Positions 25,301 to 38,199 of a stretch of 64,000 nucleotides of DNA are shown piece after piece. Location: the NCBI GenBank assembly GCA_016648135.1, contig JADDOH010023125.1, forward strand, positions 168,848 through 232,847, written 5' to 3'. The notes under the pieces are model-generated. The model was given only the letters and a program-made list of their open reading frames with translations. It made no database searches and was not told the origin of the DNA. The stretch's first letter is position 1. Every line of letters begins with the position of its first letter. A program made the position numbers and the translations under genes. The stretch is from Agrypnia vestita (lineage: Eukaryota; Arthropoda; Insecta; Trichoptera; Phryganeidae).

Positions 25301-25549
25301 TAAGTAATTTGAAAAGTGACTGTGTAATGTTGTAAAAAAATTGATTTTAACCAATGTTAACTAAAATTCTTGATTGTCTTTAAAATATGAAAAGTAATTA
25401 TGAATCCCACGACAGACTCGATAGACAGATTGTAGTTTTGTACATTAGGACGACACGTAGATACGAAAATATGTCCATAATAGCCCAACCTACAATTAGT
25501 CACTATTACAGCACACAAAAAGGCTAAATACGGACAATCAATCTCAGAC
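22336..25549. other. no gene seen
   Basis: About 3.2 kb of AT-rich DNA. A moderately GC-rich non-repetitive patch at 22,855-23,060 (AACAGCGGCGGCAGTTTAGT, GACGGTTAGCGGCGGTTC) could be regulatory, but nothing specific is visible. Confidence 0.4.
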
Positions 25550-25599
25550 ATTTGAGAGGCAAAGGAAACTCACACACTCGCATTGTTACACGCCGGGTA

Positions 25600-26500
25600 A
25601 TCAAAATACGATTAGCCGTGCCAACGTCCATTTACACGGAGCCTGCCTCCAGCGCCGAGCTCGCGGACCGGCGCCGCGGCGGAAAAGGGAGCGTCGCGGG
25701 ACACGGCCATCGCGAACCGCGCCTGTCCGAGGACGGTTCCTTTCTACGCGGTGGTGCCAGTCACGACAGAAAATAAATTACCGGCGAAAACCGAGCACTA
25801 CGATGGTTCACTCTTTTTGTGCGCCACTAAAGAAATGTCACGGTTACTTCGAGATGTTTTCTGACAAACCAACTAAGAGATCTCGAACTTTAGCTATTTT
25901 TTTCTCGTCGTAAAACTTACGACGTGTCTTCTTTAAAAAAAAGATATAATAAGATATAAAAAGACAAAATAGTATAAAATATAATTTCGTACTCACATGA
26001 TTCGCCGCACCGATGTCAAGTAACGCCAAAAGCGTTTCGAAAGTAGAAAGCCGCTGAAAACTACCGCAATCACTCGGGCGTAAGAAATAAAAAAAGAGAA
26101 TCAAACAAAATATAAAAGGAAACTCGTCACGATTTCGTTCACATTGTTTTTTTTTTTTTGACAAAAAAGTTTCGCGAGTGGAGAGTGCGCCGCGCGCGGC
26201 CGAGAGACGCCCTCCCCCGACCGACGTCCTCCCGCGACTGGCCGACTGGCGGCCGGCCGGGGGCTCGGGCAGAGCTGGCGGCCCTGGCGGCCGGGTGGGG
26301 AGGAGGTTCCGGGAAGCGGCGGAGGCTAACGGCCTCGCAGCCTCCGGCTCCGGGCCCTTCCGCTCTCGCCGCCGCCGCCGGACGGTCCTCGCGCTCTTGA
26401 CGGACGGGCCGGCGCTAATCATCGCGAGACACGTCCGGAGCCGCAATTGGTCCATCTTCGGAGACGTGCTCGGGATCGAGAGATTTATGGCTGGCGGAAG
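25600..26500. promoter_or_regulatory. CpG-rich island, candidate promoter / 5' exon region
   Basis: Two dense CpG clusters (25,640-25,760 and 26,170-26,480), with runs such as GCGCCGCGCGCGGCCGAGAG, lie in otherwise AT-rich DNA. Long frames (203 codons minus, 142 plus) cross them, but their low-complexity Arg/Pro/Gly peptides are compositional. On the minus strand, downstream of the larger cluster, CAT|GTGAGT occurs at 25,996-25,991 and could be a first-intron donor. A minus-strand start is therefore possible. No core promoter motif was confirmed. Confidence 0.35.
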
Positions 26501-26609
26501 AAATAAAATTCACTTTTATGAGGTCTGTCGCGCTAATAGGACACTTAGGAACTTATTTATTTTGATATTAGATGAAGGAGCACTTACGATGTTTAATTAT
26601 CAATAACTT

Positions 26610-27425
26610 TTCTGAATTTTCTAATCATTTTTTGAAAACTAACTTTTTTTATATAAATAATTGTTTAGAAATTTTACATACAAATAATATAAGATTACCT
26701 TTTAAATTTGCTTTCACATTAGTTCTTAATTATTTATTCAACTCCTATTTATTTTTATGTTAATGTCTTTACTTCAAATTTAAATTTTTAGTAAAACTTA
26801 TACACTAAAACCCTGAAAAATAGTTATAGTTTAATAGTGGTTTCATACAAATTGTTTTCTTTTTATTGATATGTTTTATTCGCGAAATTACTATTTTGTA
26901 CCTACCATAAAATTATTTATTTCTAAACAAAATGTATTTTTTTAAATAGAGACGTAGAATAAGTAACCACACAAATATTCTTACTATTTTCTAACTAACT
27001 TCACCGATGCTATGAAAAATTTAATTAATTAGCTAGTCTGTGCCACTGGATCACTAAACTAAAGTCGTAACCGCTAAATTAACAAGCTAATCAGTTTTAT
27101 TCTATCTCGGGTATATTCTTACATTTAAATAATAGTTCTGAAATCATCATTATATTAGTTACAATCTTTTTTACATAAGATATAAAAAATTTAAAAAATG
27201 GCTAAAAAAACCGACATACATACATATTATGTATATTTAAAGAAACATTTTTTTTCAAAATTTATGATTAGAGTTGCTTACGCAGAAACAAGCAATAAAA
27301 ATATGATTTCATTTTTAAGAGACTACTAGGTCCAATTACTACTGAACGAAACACAAAAAAACAGGCTTGGGAAATTCACAATAATTATTGTCCTGATGAT
27401 GTGATGAATAAATATGATGATGAAG
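26610..27425. other. no recognisable feature
   Basis: AT-rich; nothing seen. Confidence 0.45.
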
Positions 27426-27429
27426 TCAT

Positions 27430-27492
27430 CGGGAATCGAACTCGGAATTAAAAGCCAATGCAGTGCCCACTGGACTATGAGGACTGCCATAA
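27430..27492 (-). repeat. tRNA-derived SINE head
   Basis: On the minus strand, TCATAGTCCAGTGGGCACTG (A-box-like) is followed at tRNA-like spacing by CCGAGTTCGATTCCCG (B-box-like). It then runs into a TCATCATC/AT-rich tail. The acceptor stem does not close, so this is a SINE rather than a tRNA gene. Confidence 0.5.
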
Positions 27493-27494
27493 TA

Positions 27495-28735
27495 AAAGTT
27501 TTGTTAGAAAATTAATACGATTATTAATTTATTAACAAAACCTAGTCTAGTCTAGTAGAGCCAATAATGCCTGCTGTAATCAGGTTTTTTTTATAGCTTA
27601 GCAGAAAGGATCCATAGTCCATTCTTCGGACATGATATTTAACGTTATATAATTTTTATAATAAAATATATATCGAGTTGCCAGTATTTTAAAATGAAGA
27701 TCGAAAGTCCAGCTGCTAGATCACCATAGCTTCTTTCTAAACTAAGGAATTACGTCGTTTAAATGACGTTAGGTCCAAAGGAAGTACGTGTATATTAGTT
27801 AGACGAGTCTTATATTCGTTGTATTAATTTATCTATTATTTTGAATATTTATTGAAACGTATAATAATTATACTGGCCGCTGAATAGCTTAAAGAGCAAA
27901 GTCGAAATTTTACGAAAACAAAACATACGAAAAAAACTCGCCAAAAATCGTGATACCATGAAAAACCGTTCGCACTGGAGTGGGATTTGACTTATTTCAT
28001 CATCTAACGCTGTTATCTTCAGGCTGGCAAAAGCTAACAGTGATTTAATAACCATCGATAATTAATTTAAACGGCTCGGTATAAAATTATACGAAATTGA
28101 TGTTATTGGCTCTCCGGTAAAAGTAAACAGTTGGTCGCGTGCTACTTGTCAATACTACTCAGTCATCAGCCGCTCTCAGGTAGTGTTGATGACGTCTACA
28201 CGAGGTATAAACCTGCACATGATGTCAGGTAACACTGGCCTAATTTATTTAATACTAACCAACTCTGATGGTACATAAATAAGATAGATAATGTGCTCAA
28301 CATACAAATATAAAAATCTTAAAATTTAACCATAGTATATTTCTTCATAAACAATTAAAAAATATATTTTTAAGTGTTGTGTTTTCTATTTTTAGAAATA
28401 TTTACAATATTTAATTTTCGTTTCCATGGTCCCGTGATCTCACTTAAATACCAAGTCAGTCTATAATGCGTATAAATGGGCTGGGACAACTATTCTTTTT
28501 GCTATCTGTAGAACATTTGTGCTACGGATATTTTTATTGATTTATTAAGGGATCTTTACAGTATTCAATAATATTAATATTTCAATAACCAATTACCAAG
28601 ATTCACAAATTTTTTAGGCGTAATAAATCAAGCACAAAGTTGGATAAGAGACTATATTTACGGATATTTTATACGAACCGTATGTTTTTGCGAGAAACGA
28701 TTCTCGACGTTTCGTTGAATTAGTTTTCAACGTCA
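27495..28735. other. no recognisable feature
   Basis: AT-rich. A small (CTAGT)n run lies near 27,542-27,556. Confidence 0.4.
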
Positions 28736-28737
28736 TT

Positions 28738-28756
28738 GGAGGAGGAGGAGGAGGAG
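28738..28756. repeat. (GGA)n microsatellite
   Basis: Six GGA units and flanking AG. Confidence 0.85.
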
Positions 28757-28980
28757 ACTATATTTAAGTTAACTTACAGTAAGAAACAGACAATATTAAA
28801 GTGAACTATTAATAAGTTATTGAATAAGAAAAGTATAAAAAGCAATAGTTTACTGAGGGAGTTTTGATAGTGACACGGGAATGGGGATGTGGGGAAAAGG
28901 GTGAGGAGGATAGTGTCAGAATAAGAGGATATAAGATGTAAGTAACTGATTGGCCAAAGTAGATATAGTGATGACGATCA

Positions 28981-29300
28981 ATTTGGTAATTCTAAGACGA
29001 AATAGTAAATGGTGCCAGAATGTAGTACACGCAATATATATAGGAGTCTTTTTATTGCGGTAAAACCAATATCGAAGAGATTAATATCGATATAATTATC
29101 ATTGAAATGATATCTTGCAGGTGCGGAATATAAAAGTATTTTGAGTTTAAGATGTTTCATTTCCTGGAACATATAAGGGCACGCTCTGTCGGCTTCGTCC
29201 ACGTGAAAAGAGAACAGGTCCAGTTGACTGGGACAGCCGACATATTCTTGCAGTAGTTTAGATCTTGCAGGAGTATTAGACCAGTTTTCCACAGGAGCTG
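28981..29300. other. unclassified open stretch, possible retroelement or exon remnant
   Basis: Minus-strand frame 29,292-28,978 has a coherent first half (for example SKLLQEYVGCPSQLDLF then FSFHVDEADRACPYMF) preceded by an acceptor-like ACTTCAG near 29,303. On the plus strand the same DNA reads HFLEHIRARSVGFVHV and, further on, TADIFLQ. That loosely recalls the RNase H end of copia-type polyproteins. The two readings are mutually exclusive. Neither is strong and no catalytic residues can be assigned. Confidence 0.2.
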
Positions 29301-29304
29301 AAGT

Positions 29305-30874
29305 CTTTTACTAATGTCGAATAATGTATAATAGCGTGTAATATTTTCCACTATTGTCAGTTCTTAATACTATTTTTTTATTTGCTATATCAACCTATTT
29401 ACTTACGTTGACATTCTTTAATATTCGACGCCTGTTATTTAGAACCTTTTATGTTATACGTTAATCAAAGCTACTGTTAGGTTAAAAAAAATTCAACAAG
29501 GAAAATTCATCTTTTTGACTCAAGATTTTTCAGTTTATCAGAATATTTTGTACAAAAACCATTTAATTGTAAAACGCGAAAAGGGTTTTAAAAAAGTTCA
29601 ATATTTATTTATTTCAAAGGTTACAAAACGTATTGCAGTAATTTGATGTTACACAAAATTATATTATATATATATATATACACTTTTATAATATAAAATG
29701 AGAAGGTAGAAAGTAGAAAGTGAGAAAGTACAGAGTAAAAAAAATAACATAATAGTGACAAAAATAAGTATAAAATAAGAAAGATAAAAAATATTAAATA
29801 ACAATATTATGGGTTTATATGTATTGTAGACAAAACAGGAGTAGTTATGTTCTTTAACTTCACGTAGTGAGCGATTTTCATACAACCAGTTTGATAAGTA
29901 TTCGCTCCGCTTGCGCCCCGCTCCCTGCACTCCAGAATGATAAACGACCTGAATGTGCAACGGGAATAATTAAAAAGGTCATCGGTTTCATTATGCACTT
30001 GTCGGCCGGTTAGAGGCGTGCAGCAGCCGCACTTCTTTTGTTAAACCGTCGCGATAAAGGGGTGTTTCCATTGGGCAGAGCCAACGGTGAATTTAAATTG
30101 CCCGTTTAGGTCGACTGTCATTTTACAAGGAATGTATTGTATTGGATGGTGATGTTTGAGAGTGCGCGCTTGAATAACGTGGTATGTGGCTCTTATCACC
30201 AGTAAACTGTATCGATTCCTCGAAATGTCAGCCGACGAATTCCCGAGCTTCGTCAAGTGAACATAAATACATATTAAGTTGATTGCGTAAGGATAGAGAT
30301 ATTCTCCGTCTCTTCCACACCGTTGAATTTGCCCGAACAAATTAGATGAAGCAGCTAATCAAGCGATAAGAATCAGAGTTCTTAATTAAAGGGTATACCA
30401 CCCTGGAAGAGATTATTTTTTACTGGTGCTCATTAAGGTAAGTAGATATTGAATTATTATCTTATTGGAAAATTTTTGAAAAAAAATTAATCGAGCGGGT
30501 TATGTCTATTTCCGTAGAACTAACTCCTCCTCCGTGACTGAAATGAAACTTTCCCTGGTGCATATTTTTTCGAGACAGAAAAGAAGATCTTGTTTCCATT
30601 AAGAAATTAAATATCTACAATGCAGCTTATGCTGGAAAAAACTGTTTTTATGTAAAACTGAGAGCAATTTGAAGAAATAAAAATTATAATTAATTGAAAA
30701 ATTCATCCAATTTCTATCTAATTTTTACTCTCTCTGGGTGATACAAAGAGTAGACAGTTTCTGGATGAATTGCTGGAAAAATCTAAATTGTCGAGTACTG
30801 TGAAATTACGTGGCATTATAACAATGGACAAATAAGAGAACCGATATTGATTATGAGAATAATTAAAAAACTAT
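29305..30874. other. no gene seen
   Basis: AT-rich, with a short TA run at 29,665-29,680. A GC-moderate patch at 30,000-30,350 is open on the minus strand for 99 codons but is not recognised. Confidence 0.4.
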
Positions 30875-30921
30875 TTTAACTATGTTCGAATTCTGTCAGA
30901 CAGAATTCGAACATAGTTAAA
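30875..30921. repeat. 47-bp near-perfect palindrome
   Basis: Arms 30,875-30,897 and 30,899-30,921 are perfect 23-bp reverse complements (TTTAACTATGTTCGAATTC onward) around a single A at 30,898. Confidence 0.95.
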
Positions 30922-32400
30922 CGGTGGTCATGTAGGAACAGGAATCAGCGGAAAATAGATGACGCAATATTTTTCGTGACGCATTTATTGTCCGTAATCG
31001 AGTTTTAATCGTGTGACAATTTTATACATGTCCGAAAAAGAATTTGTCTTTGAAAAATTGTAATAATTAGATAAAAAAATGTTAAGAGCAGTGGGAGAAA
31101 CATTAAAAAAATCGGCGGAGGATCGAAGAAAGTAACAGAATCGTAGAGAGGCCTTCATCCAATAGAGGATCGATTATGTTGATATTTATGTAGGTAGATA
31201 GTAGATGTAGATACGTACAACCGCTTATTGTGTCTATATTAATCATGAAAGCGGGTCCTTTTAAAAAATCTAGCAATGTATATTTGAGCATACATTACTG
31301 TAAACAGTATAAAGCTAATTTAAATTATATATTATTAAACGCAGAGGTGGAATTTAAACTGTGCCATTAAAAAGTTAGTAAAAAAGATAGAAGCTGTGTC
31401 AAAAGGCTTTGTTTATATGATTAATTCAAATATTTTTTTAAAATATAAATTATGAATTTATCGATTTATATAATAACAATGTCGTTGAGAAGGCAATGTT
31501 CTTCTAGATACCTCTATCTATGGCGGCAAAACGATTTCTGATAATTGCATGATTCACGCCTTTCCACGAACTGATAAAAGATATTTCGAAAGCGTTATCA
31601 TATTTATGTTTTCATCGATTTCACATAGAACTTATCGTGCTGTACAGCTGATTTGTCACAAAAACATATATTCACTTTCTAAAAAACATTGAGGTAAATA
31701 CGTACATTATCCATTAAAAAAAAGACCACGCACACAGAATGAGAGTGAGACATACTTTGAGATTGATTTTTATCTACATTTTCATTAGATTGATATTATA
31801 GAAAGAGAAAAAAATCTAAATCTTATATCATAAATACCTACAATTATTTTTTTCTGAATAGTTAGACAAGCACGTCTGAATGAATGTATTACATTACAAG
31901 CCTTGATTGCGATTTAACTGCTGCTGGGGAGATTCAAATCTGCTCAACTGATGAATGGAACATCGATGGTCAATGAAGAGAAAGGAGACGCGAGACGGCG
32001 AATCTCTGAGATATTATGTACATAGAGACTACGAAAGCCGAGAGTTTTTACAAACGACATATCATGATCAGGAGAATAAAAAGTCATATTATTGATAGAT
32101 AACAAGATTATTTATGATAATCATTTTATTGGATGAAAACCGTAAACCATTACTTGAGTTCAATTATAATTGTATATTTCACTAATAGAGTTTCCATCGA
32201 CGGGAGAATTATTAAACTCTCCATGAAAGGTTTTGATACTCTCATAACTGATATTGCTACCTTTGCTTTTATATTCCTTATATGAAATAGCTAAAACTAA
32301 ACACATACCGCTTCACCGATCTAAGACAAGATGTTTACTTGGTACAGCGTGTTATTACCGACCGCGGCAAAGTTATGATTATCTACAGTCATTACTCCAC
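30922..32400. other. no gene seen; LINE-tail fragment at about 31,144-31,180
   Basis: GAGAGGCCTTCATCCAATAG at 31,144 resembles the LINE tail at 37,533. The rest is AT-rich. Confidence 0.4.
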
Positions 32401-32754
32401 TCAGTTTTGGTAGAGCGTCGCGCGGCGGATATGGTGTTGGCCGCAAATCACGCCAGCCGTCCGCCATATGCCAGTTCGAGGACGAGTTACAAGACTGCTC
32501 GCCGGCTGCGGTGACGAGGAGCCTGGAGCACTTCTGAGTGACAGCTGGGAAGACCACCAGAGCCGTCGTGACAGCGTGGGCCCCGGGCAAAGGGGTGCAT
32601 TGGAGGCACCATCCCCTACAGGAAAAAGAGTCAATATGAGACCCTTAGAGGCGTGGGACCAGGACAATCGCTCGGTGTGCCCATAAATTAAACCGCACAG
32701 CACATTGCACGCATCATACAGCAGAAACGAAGACACCGAGCCAAGAGTTAACAC
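32401..32754 (-). other. GC-richer unrecognised open region
   Basis: A 117-codon minus-strand frame (containing CPGPTLSRRLWWSSQLSL) overlaps a 72-codon plus-strand frame. Both frames and the GC content end abruptly near 32,400 and 32,755. I do not recognise the protein. It may be a fragment of a TE coding region or a retro-inserted sequence. No domain, signal peptide or start context is convincing. Confidence 0.25.
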
Positions 32755-32759
32755 TAGTT

Positions 32760-34635
32760 TTAATGTACCTAGGCAATTGAGTAGATATTTTCGGACGGCA
32801 GATGTCGCGTTTTGTTGTAGTTTTCGAAATAAAAATCAATTAAACAAACGAGGCACACGACACGTGGCATTAGGGTGAGGAAGGTTAGCGCGAGCCCCTT
32901 GTTAAATAAAAAAGGAAAAAATATCATATCGTACCAGTAGGTACTATTAATAACAGATAAATTCCACGTGCACGATGTTAGATCGACGTGTGCGAAAACC
33001 TAACCGAAAACCATCAATATTATCATATATTTATTACGAAAAGTACGAAAAATCTCATTGAGTCAAAATCCGTTTCACAGAGATTGTCTCAAGTCATAAA
33101 AACTCCTATTAAAGATTTAAAACTCGCGTGATTTTGCATTTGTTTTTATGTTATTTGTGCTATACGATTTGGGTATGCAAGTATGTAAATTAAGATTAAT
33201 TTTGTTTTTTTTTTTTACTTTCTCCGAGACTATATAATTTCGCAAAAAAAATTAGATAAACTTCGCGCAGTAAGTCAACATAAAAACAAATAATATATAA
33301 ATAATTATACAGACACACTTAAAACATTGGAATATTATATAGAAGACATGTCCAGCGCGCATTAATGAGACACCTGGGACAGGTAATGTCGGAAGCGACA
33401 CGAGTGAACATTAAAAGACAATTGCGGTGACAATTATCTAGTTTCATGAGGAAAGCGGACGAAGTCGAAAAACATTCTTATTATTTGTTAGAATTTCTAA
33501 AATAAATTAACCGTACATCGATTTTTTTTTTGCTTTGTGGAGGTATTGTAGCTTAATATACATAAACTATAAGGAAAATCATTGTTTTTTTTTTTTGTTT
33601 TTTGATACAACAATTATCAACATAGTTACAGGCAATCCTAGTGTGATATTAAAGTATAATATAAAAACACTGAAGACAATTATGAAAATAACATACACAA
33701 GTATTTGAAAATACTCTGTATGTTTAACAGTTAGAAATATGTATTATAAAACAGTTCACTAGGAAGAAACAAGAAAACTAAATTTTATTTCATGTATATT
33801 TTCATTTTCTGTTTCTTAGAAAACTGTCGCTTAGAATTGTACTTTTGTATAGACTGGGGATGTATAATATTATTTTATAATTCAATCTTTAAGTAGGTAC
33901 CACGTAGGTGCTAAATTCTTAAAGAATTTATTTTACTCCCTACAAGGACGTAAAAGATCAAATTTCATTTTCGAATATTTGAAAGTTGCGGCTTTTCGAA
34001 TATGAGAATTTCTAAAAAGTCAAAATTGATTCAAATTTTATTCCTATTCTAGAACGCTGTAAAATTATATATATTTTTTTGAATTAACAATACAAATTAA
34101 TGAGTTAAAAATAGAGTTACAAATAAAAGTGAGCACGTTAATAATGACGGCAAGGTATGTAGGACCTACGTTCTAATATCGAATTATTATTGAGGAAGTT
34201 GATACTCACCTCGATTGGATCCGCAAAGCTCACGCAGGTGATAAATGACCAGACCATTATAGAAATATTTTAATCAAAATATGCGTTATTGACAATTTGA
34301 CCGACAAACAAATAGCGAGAATCTTTTTAATTAGTTGATTAATAAAACCAAAACGATTAATTTAATTACTTGATTCAACAGGATTGAACGCCTCAACAAC
34401 GCCGGGGTTTCCAGGAGCGCATGATTATTTTTTTAACATCGATCGTTTCAATACTGCTAATTTCTTCGTTAGGATGGAGGCACCTTAACAATTGTTATAC
34501 CAGGAAATTGTCGTCGGTGTGAGCTGGCGTAACAAATATGTCTGATCCCAGTTATAAAACATTTAGGCCTGATGACTATTATATAATAAGTACTCGTATT
34601 ATTTTAAAAGTCGGTAGAAATCGGTTTTTTCACAC
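32760..34635. other. no recognisable feature
   Basis: AT-rich with poly-T runs near 33,210, 33,525 and 33,585. Confidence 0.4.
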
Positions 34636-34639
34636 AGAT

Positions 34640-35407
34640 CTACCAATTTCTTTTTACAAAAGATGAACAAGGAATATTTTTTAAAAATGTGTGTTTGATG
34701 TTGCTTATTTCCGTAACTGTCAACATTTCACCCAAATTGTAAAAAATATTTTGTATTCAAAATTGAATGAAGAATTCTCTTTCTTTATCTGACATAAATT
34801 TGCACGACAAACCCCGTATAAGAAACCCGCAGTTCTTTAGAACAAGCCAGCAATGTTGGTTATTTTTCTCCCATCACAAGAATGTATCGTACCTATTTAC
34901 AATAAGATTTTTTTCGATTCCTTTGAGTTTACGATACTCTGAGTACACATGCGACAGTACCGTCTAATCTACTTCTACAAGTGTATCGGTTCTATAACTT
35001 TGACACTTTTACAAAATGACTTATTGTAATAAATATCGTATGTTTTACGTACTTACAATACATATTGCGCTGACCTTAATGTTGATATTCTTGCACACAT
35101 CCTATCATTATTCAAAATGTCACTCCTACACAACATACATTTTCTTGACCTAAACCCATAGAATACATTTACCAATTATTTAGTTACATTTTTTTACACG
35201 TTCACGTTACATTAATGCTCTAAAACATACATAATGCATGTTTATGCTAGAGCAGGTCGAAGACACTCGCAATTGGGGTAATGGGCTGTCTTTATAATAT
35301 ATTATTGTTTATGTATCATGTACCCATTATTCTGTTAGTGTCTCTAATAAAATTAAAAAAATTAAAAAAGACTCCCCCAAATCCTAGCAACGAGATTCCC
35401 TGTATCT
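34640..35407. repeat. MITE family 2, split copy
   Basis: The inner right arm (TTTCCGTAACTGTCAACATT, TTTCACCCAAATTGTAAA, to about 34,775) is separated by about 590 bp from the terminal part. That part, at 35,366-35,407, has GACTCCCCCAAATCCTAG and GATTCCCTGTATC. In the 4,035-4,465 copy these two parts are contiguous, so 34,776-35,365 looks like a later insertion of unidentified DNA. Confidence 0.4.
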
Positions 35408-35479
35408 TAGAAATCATATTACAAATTTTTTAGATTTCCGAAGTTAATAATTCTGAAAAATATATAAAACACATTGCAC

Positions 35480-35700
35480 CGCGCGCCATGCACCTGATGA
35501 GGCATGTTGCCTGTCGCCCGGCCTGCCATAAAGCATCGAGCGTCAAGCGCACTTGTGACGCCCGCGGCCGCCAGCAACAGATGTCCCGCTGCACCTGGTT
35601 GGCATACCGAACTGGAAGTCGAACCTGCAGAAGCCCGCGGCCGAGAAGGTGCAAACAGTTGTGTTGTTGTTAAAGGGCAGTGTGACAGCCTCCGAGGGGA
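35480..35700. other. CpG-rich patch, unassigned
   Basis: GC-rich island with CCCGCGGCCGCCAGCAACAG and AAGCCCGCGGCCGAGAAGGT. Several AGGTGCA splice-donor-like sites occur on both strands. It could be a small exon or promoter; no protein family is recognised. Confidence 0.25.
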
Positions 35701-35883
35701 GGGAGGCTCTCGAAGGCGGTCGTTTGAAAAAACGGTTAAGACTGAAAGGTTGCAATTTACATAAAATCATTAACGCGAATTGACGAGTTATTACAGCTAG
35801 CTATTTTTCAGTATTGGAACGCCATGAAGTTATGTTTACATGTGCAAAATTACAGCATAATCATATAATCAAACGTAACAATA

Positions 35884-36111
35884 TCGTTGTCTGTCTGACC
35901 GTCTGTCTGTCCCCGTAACTTTGTGTGACGTCGGTGATTTCGTTTGAATTCACGGCTTGAAACCTGGGCCACCAAATCCGAACCGACCGATTAACGCGTG
36001 TTTCTCCGGTCGCCTATACGTAGATCGCCAAAAAAATGCTATAAATATATACTAGGGCTTAGCAAAGACGCGAACCAATGCACCATCATTTTTGAAGGGG
36101 GTTGCGGCTAG
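35884..36111 (+). mobile_element. Helitron-like element B, copy 1
   Basis: The left part is GTCTGTCTGACCGTCTGTCTG then CCCCGTAACTTTGTGTGACG. The middle has GGCTTGAAACCTGGGCCACC and ATATATACTAGGGCTTAGCA. The right end CATCATTTTTGAAGGGGGTT...GCGGCTAG|T is a degenerate hairpin plus CTAG. The same blocks occur inverted at 43,312-43,520, where the hairpin is perfect. No gene. Confidence 0.6.
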
Positions 36112-36224
36112 TAATATTACTAGGTACTAACTATAACCCATTTACATCTTCGAATTTCAGCTTTAGGTACATTAATTAGTAGTTATTATGTTCTAGCCGT
36201 ATATACATATACATGAACCGGTCG

Positions 36225-36300
36225 CGAGTTACAACCGTGAAAGGCGCCATCTAGCGTCATGGCTGCGTTAGTGACGGACATTGTCACGTAGAGAATCACG
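36225..36300 (+). repeat. dispersed repeat C fragment
   Basis: GCGTTAGTGACGGACATTGT and CACGTAGAGAATCACGTAT match the right-hand module of the copies at 58,984-59,212 and 56,540-56,765. Confidence 0.55.
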
Positions 36301-36304
36301 TATT

Positions 36305-37530
36305 TGATGATTCCTTTCTGAAAAATCGTAAAGAGCTGTCTACGAAGGGGCATAATACGTCACGCGTGTTCTGAATAATTACATCCGCGCTCTTTTTACA
36401 AATTTAATTTTGCCATTTTTATAAAATGTTTAGAAGCGGATGAAAATTGAAAAAAAAGTCGTTGTGATCAAGTTGTGATGGTGTAGGCACTCACGAGTTA
36501 AATGACAATGAATCAATTACTATATATTGAAATTACTGTTCGAAACTTCGAGACATTTTCAAGAGCTTCAAGCTTTTTTGTAGGATCTTTAAATTCTTAA
36601 AAGCCGCCATTTTAAAACAAAATGGCAAATCATGCTGGCTAACAAACGCAGCCGAAATATTAACAAAATCAATTTTTTTAAAGTGAAATCTAAATCTGAT
36701 CAGAATTGTGGGAGTTATCTTATCCACGAATTCTATCACAACACATGTATGTACATACCTGTAGATACTGAAGTCATGACTGAAGTGAGTAATATTAAAA
36801 TCTTACATTACAGTCTGCGATAGTATTTCTACGGAAATCTATCTAAGATCGATGAGCGTGCACAGACGAGATATGAAGGCGGACGATGCAAATTGACGAG
36901 GTGATAAGCTCTTAGATATATATTTTGCTCACATCTGATTACCCGCAGTGATAATAATAATAATATATATTAAACATTCATTATGAATCATTTGGAGCGG
37001 TGGTCGAGCGGGTTTTCCTATCTGGTTTCAAAGTGTGACGATTTTTCAAAGTGCGCTATTTCTATTGTATTCGGAGGTTCTGTCGCCGATTTATTTTTCG
37101 CCACCCACCGTCGCGAGATCGTTCGTACAAAACGCCGAGGCCATTAAAACGTATTCGCGGTCAAAAGATCCAAAGGCGGACGCGGATGTGAGATCGTATT
37201 TTTTTTGACACACAATACTCCACGTGCGCCACTGCGGAAAAATATTTATGCATTTTTTGATAATTTTTTCAAGTTGAAAAAATTATTTCCGTTAGTTGTC
37301 GAATTTTCCGGCAGACACGACACTATAATTCGAGGTCAACAATATACGAGGTCATTGAACCTTGATTTTTTTACGTTGTAAAATTCGGAGATTTAAATTG
37401 TAAAAATATATTTGCGATCGATACGGTACGTGTTCCGATTAGGGAGTTCATTTTTGGGATCCCGGTCCAGTTAGCAGCAATCCAGAAATCCAGAAATCCA
37501 GAAAGTTTCGGGATTAATATTTTACTTTAG
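36305..37530. other. no gene seen
   Basis: AT-rich. A triplicated CCAGAAAT unit lies at 37,478-37,504. A tRNA-like GGTGGTCGAGCGGG at about 37,000 has no matching B-box. Confidence 0.4.
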
Positions 37531-37532
37531 AA

Positions 37533-37600
37533 CGGGAGGCCTTCATCCAGCAATGGACAAAAATTGCTAATAACGATCATGATGGTGATGATTTTGCATT
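37533..37600 (+). repeat. LINE 3' tail relic
   Basis: GGCCTTCATCCAGCAATGGA followed by GATCATGATGGTGATGATT is the 3' end typical of some insect non-LTR elements; no coding part remains. Confidence 0.5.
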
Positions 37601-38199
37601 AGTTTAGAAGTTATATGACGACAAAATGACGAAATACTCGTTGCTTTCATATTGTCATTTGTCAATCTCGCAATATTATTTATCTTAATTTTTTTAGAAA
37701 TTATCTAATTTGAATGAAGTTTTGAACATCTTATAAAAATTATATTTTTTCTTTATGAAATTGTTTTTGTAAATGTAACATTAGTGAAAAAATATAGATA
37801 TTTTGGAATTAATTAGGGATTGACGACAATAATTGGAGATGAAGCAAAAAATAGGAAGAATTTCACCTTTCTCTTTTACAAGGAATTATAATTTTAAACA
37901 GAAAATGTATCGCTTTGTTTCAAATTGTGAAAAAAGTGTTTCGATTAATTTCTATACACCCTGTGTTAAAAATGATCATTTTTCGAATAATCGAGAATAT
38001 TGTTACAAAAGTGATCGGATACCTGGGCGCACATCCGTTCGTGATGCCGTGCCGTCATATGCACTATTCAAAACATTATTATTTCCGACTGCGTGCGTGT
38101 GTTTGTGCGCTAAATGACATCGCAAATTGCCATAAAAAATCGCCGCTCGAATCCGTCAAACGCCGCGAGCGCGACACAATCAAAACAATTTGAGCGTGA

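Noticed and set aside
25844..26455. 203-codon minus-strand frame over the CpG island
   Set aside because: Arg/Pro/Ala/Gly-rich first half is explained by GC-rich composition, the second half is AT-encoded hydrophobic sequence, the opposite strand is equally open, and no family is recognised.
32401..32754. Confident host gene on the minus strand
   Set aside because: The frame is longer than most, but both strands are open, no start or splice signals fit, and no domain is recognised; kept only as an unassigned open region.
37000..37040. Leu/Ser-tRNA-like GGTGGTCGAGCGGG
   Set aside because: No B-box or acceptor pairing follows; the similarity ends after the D-arm.
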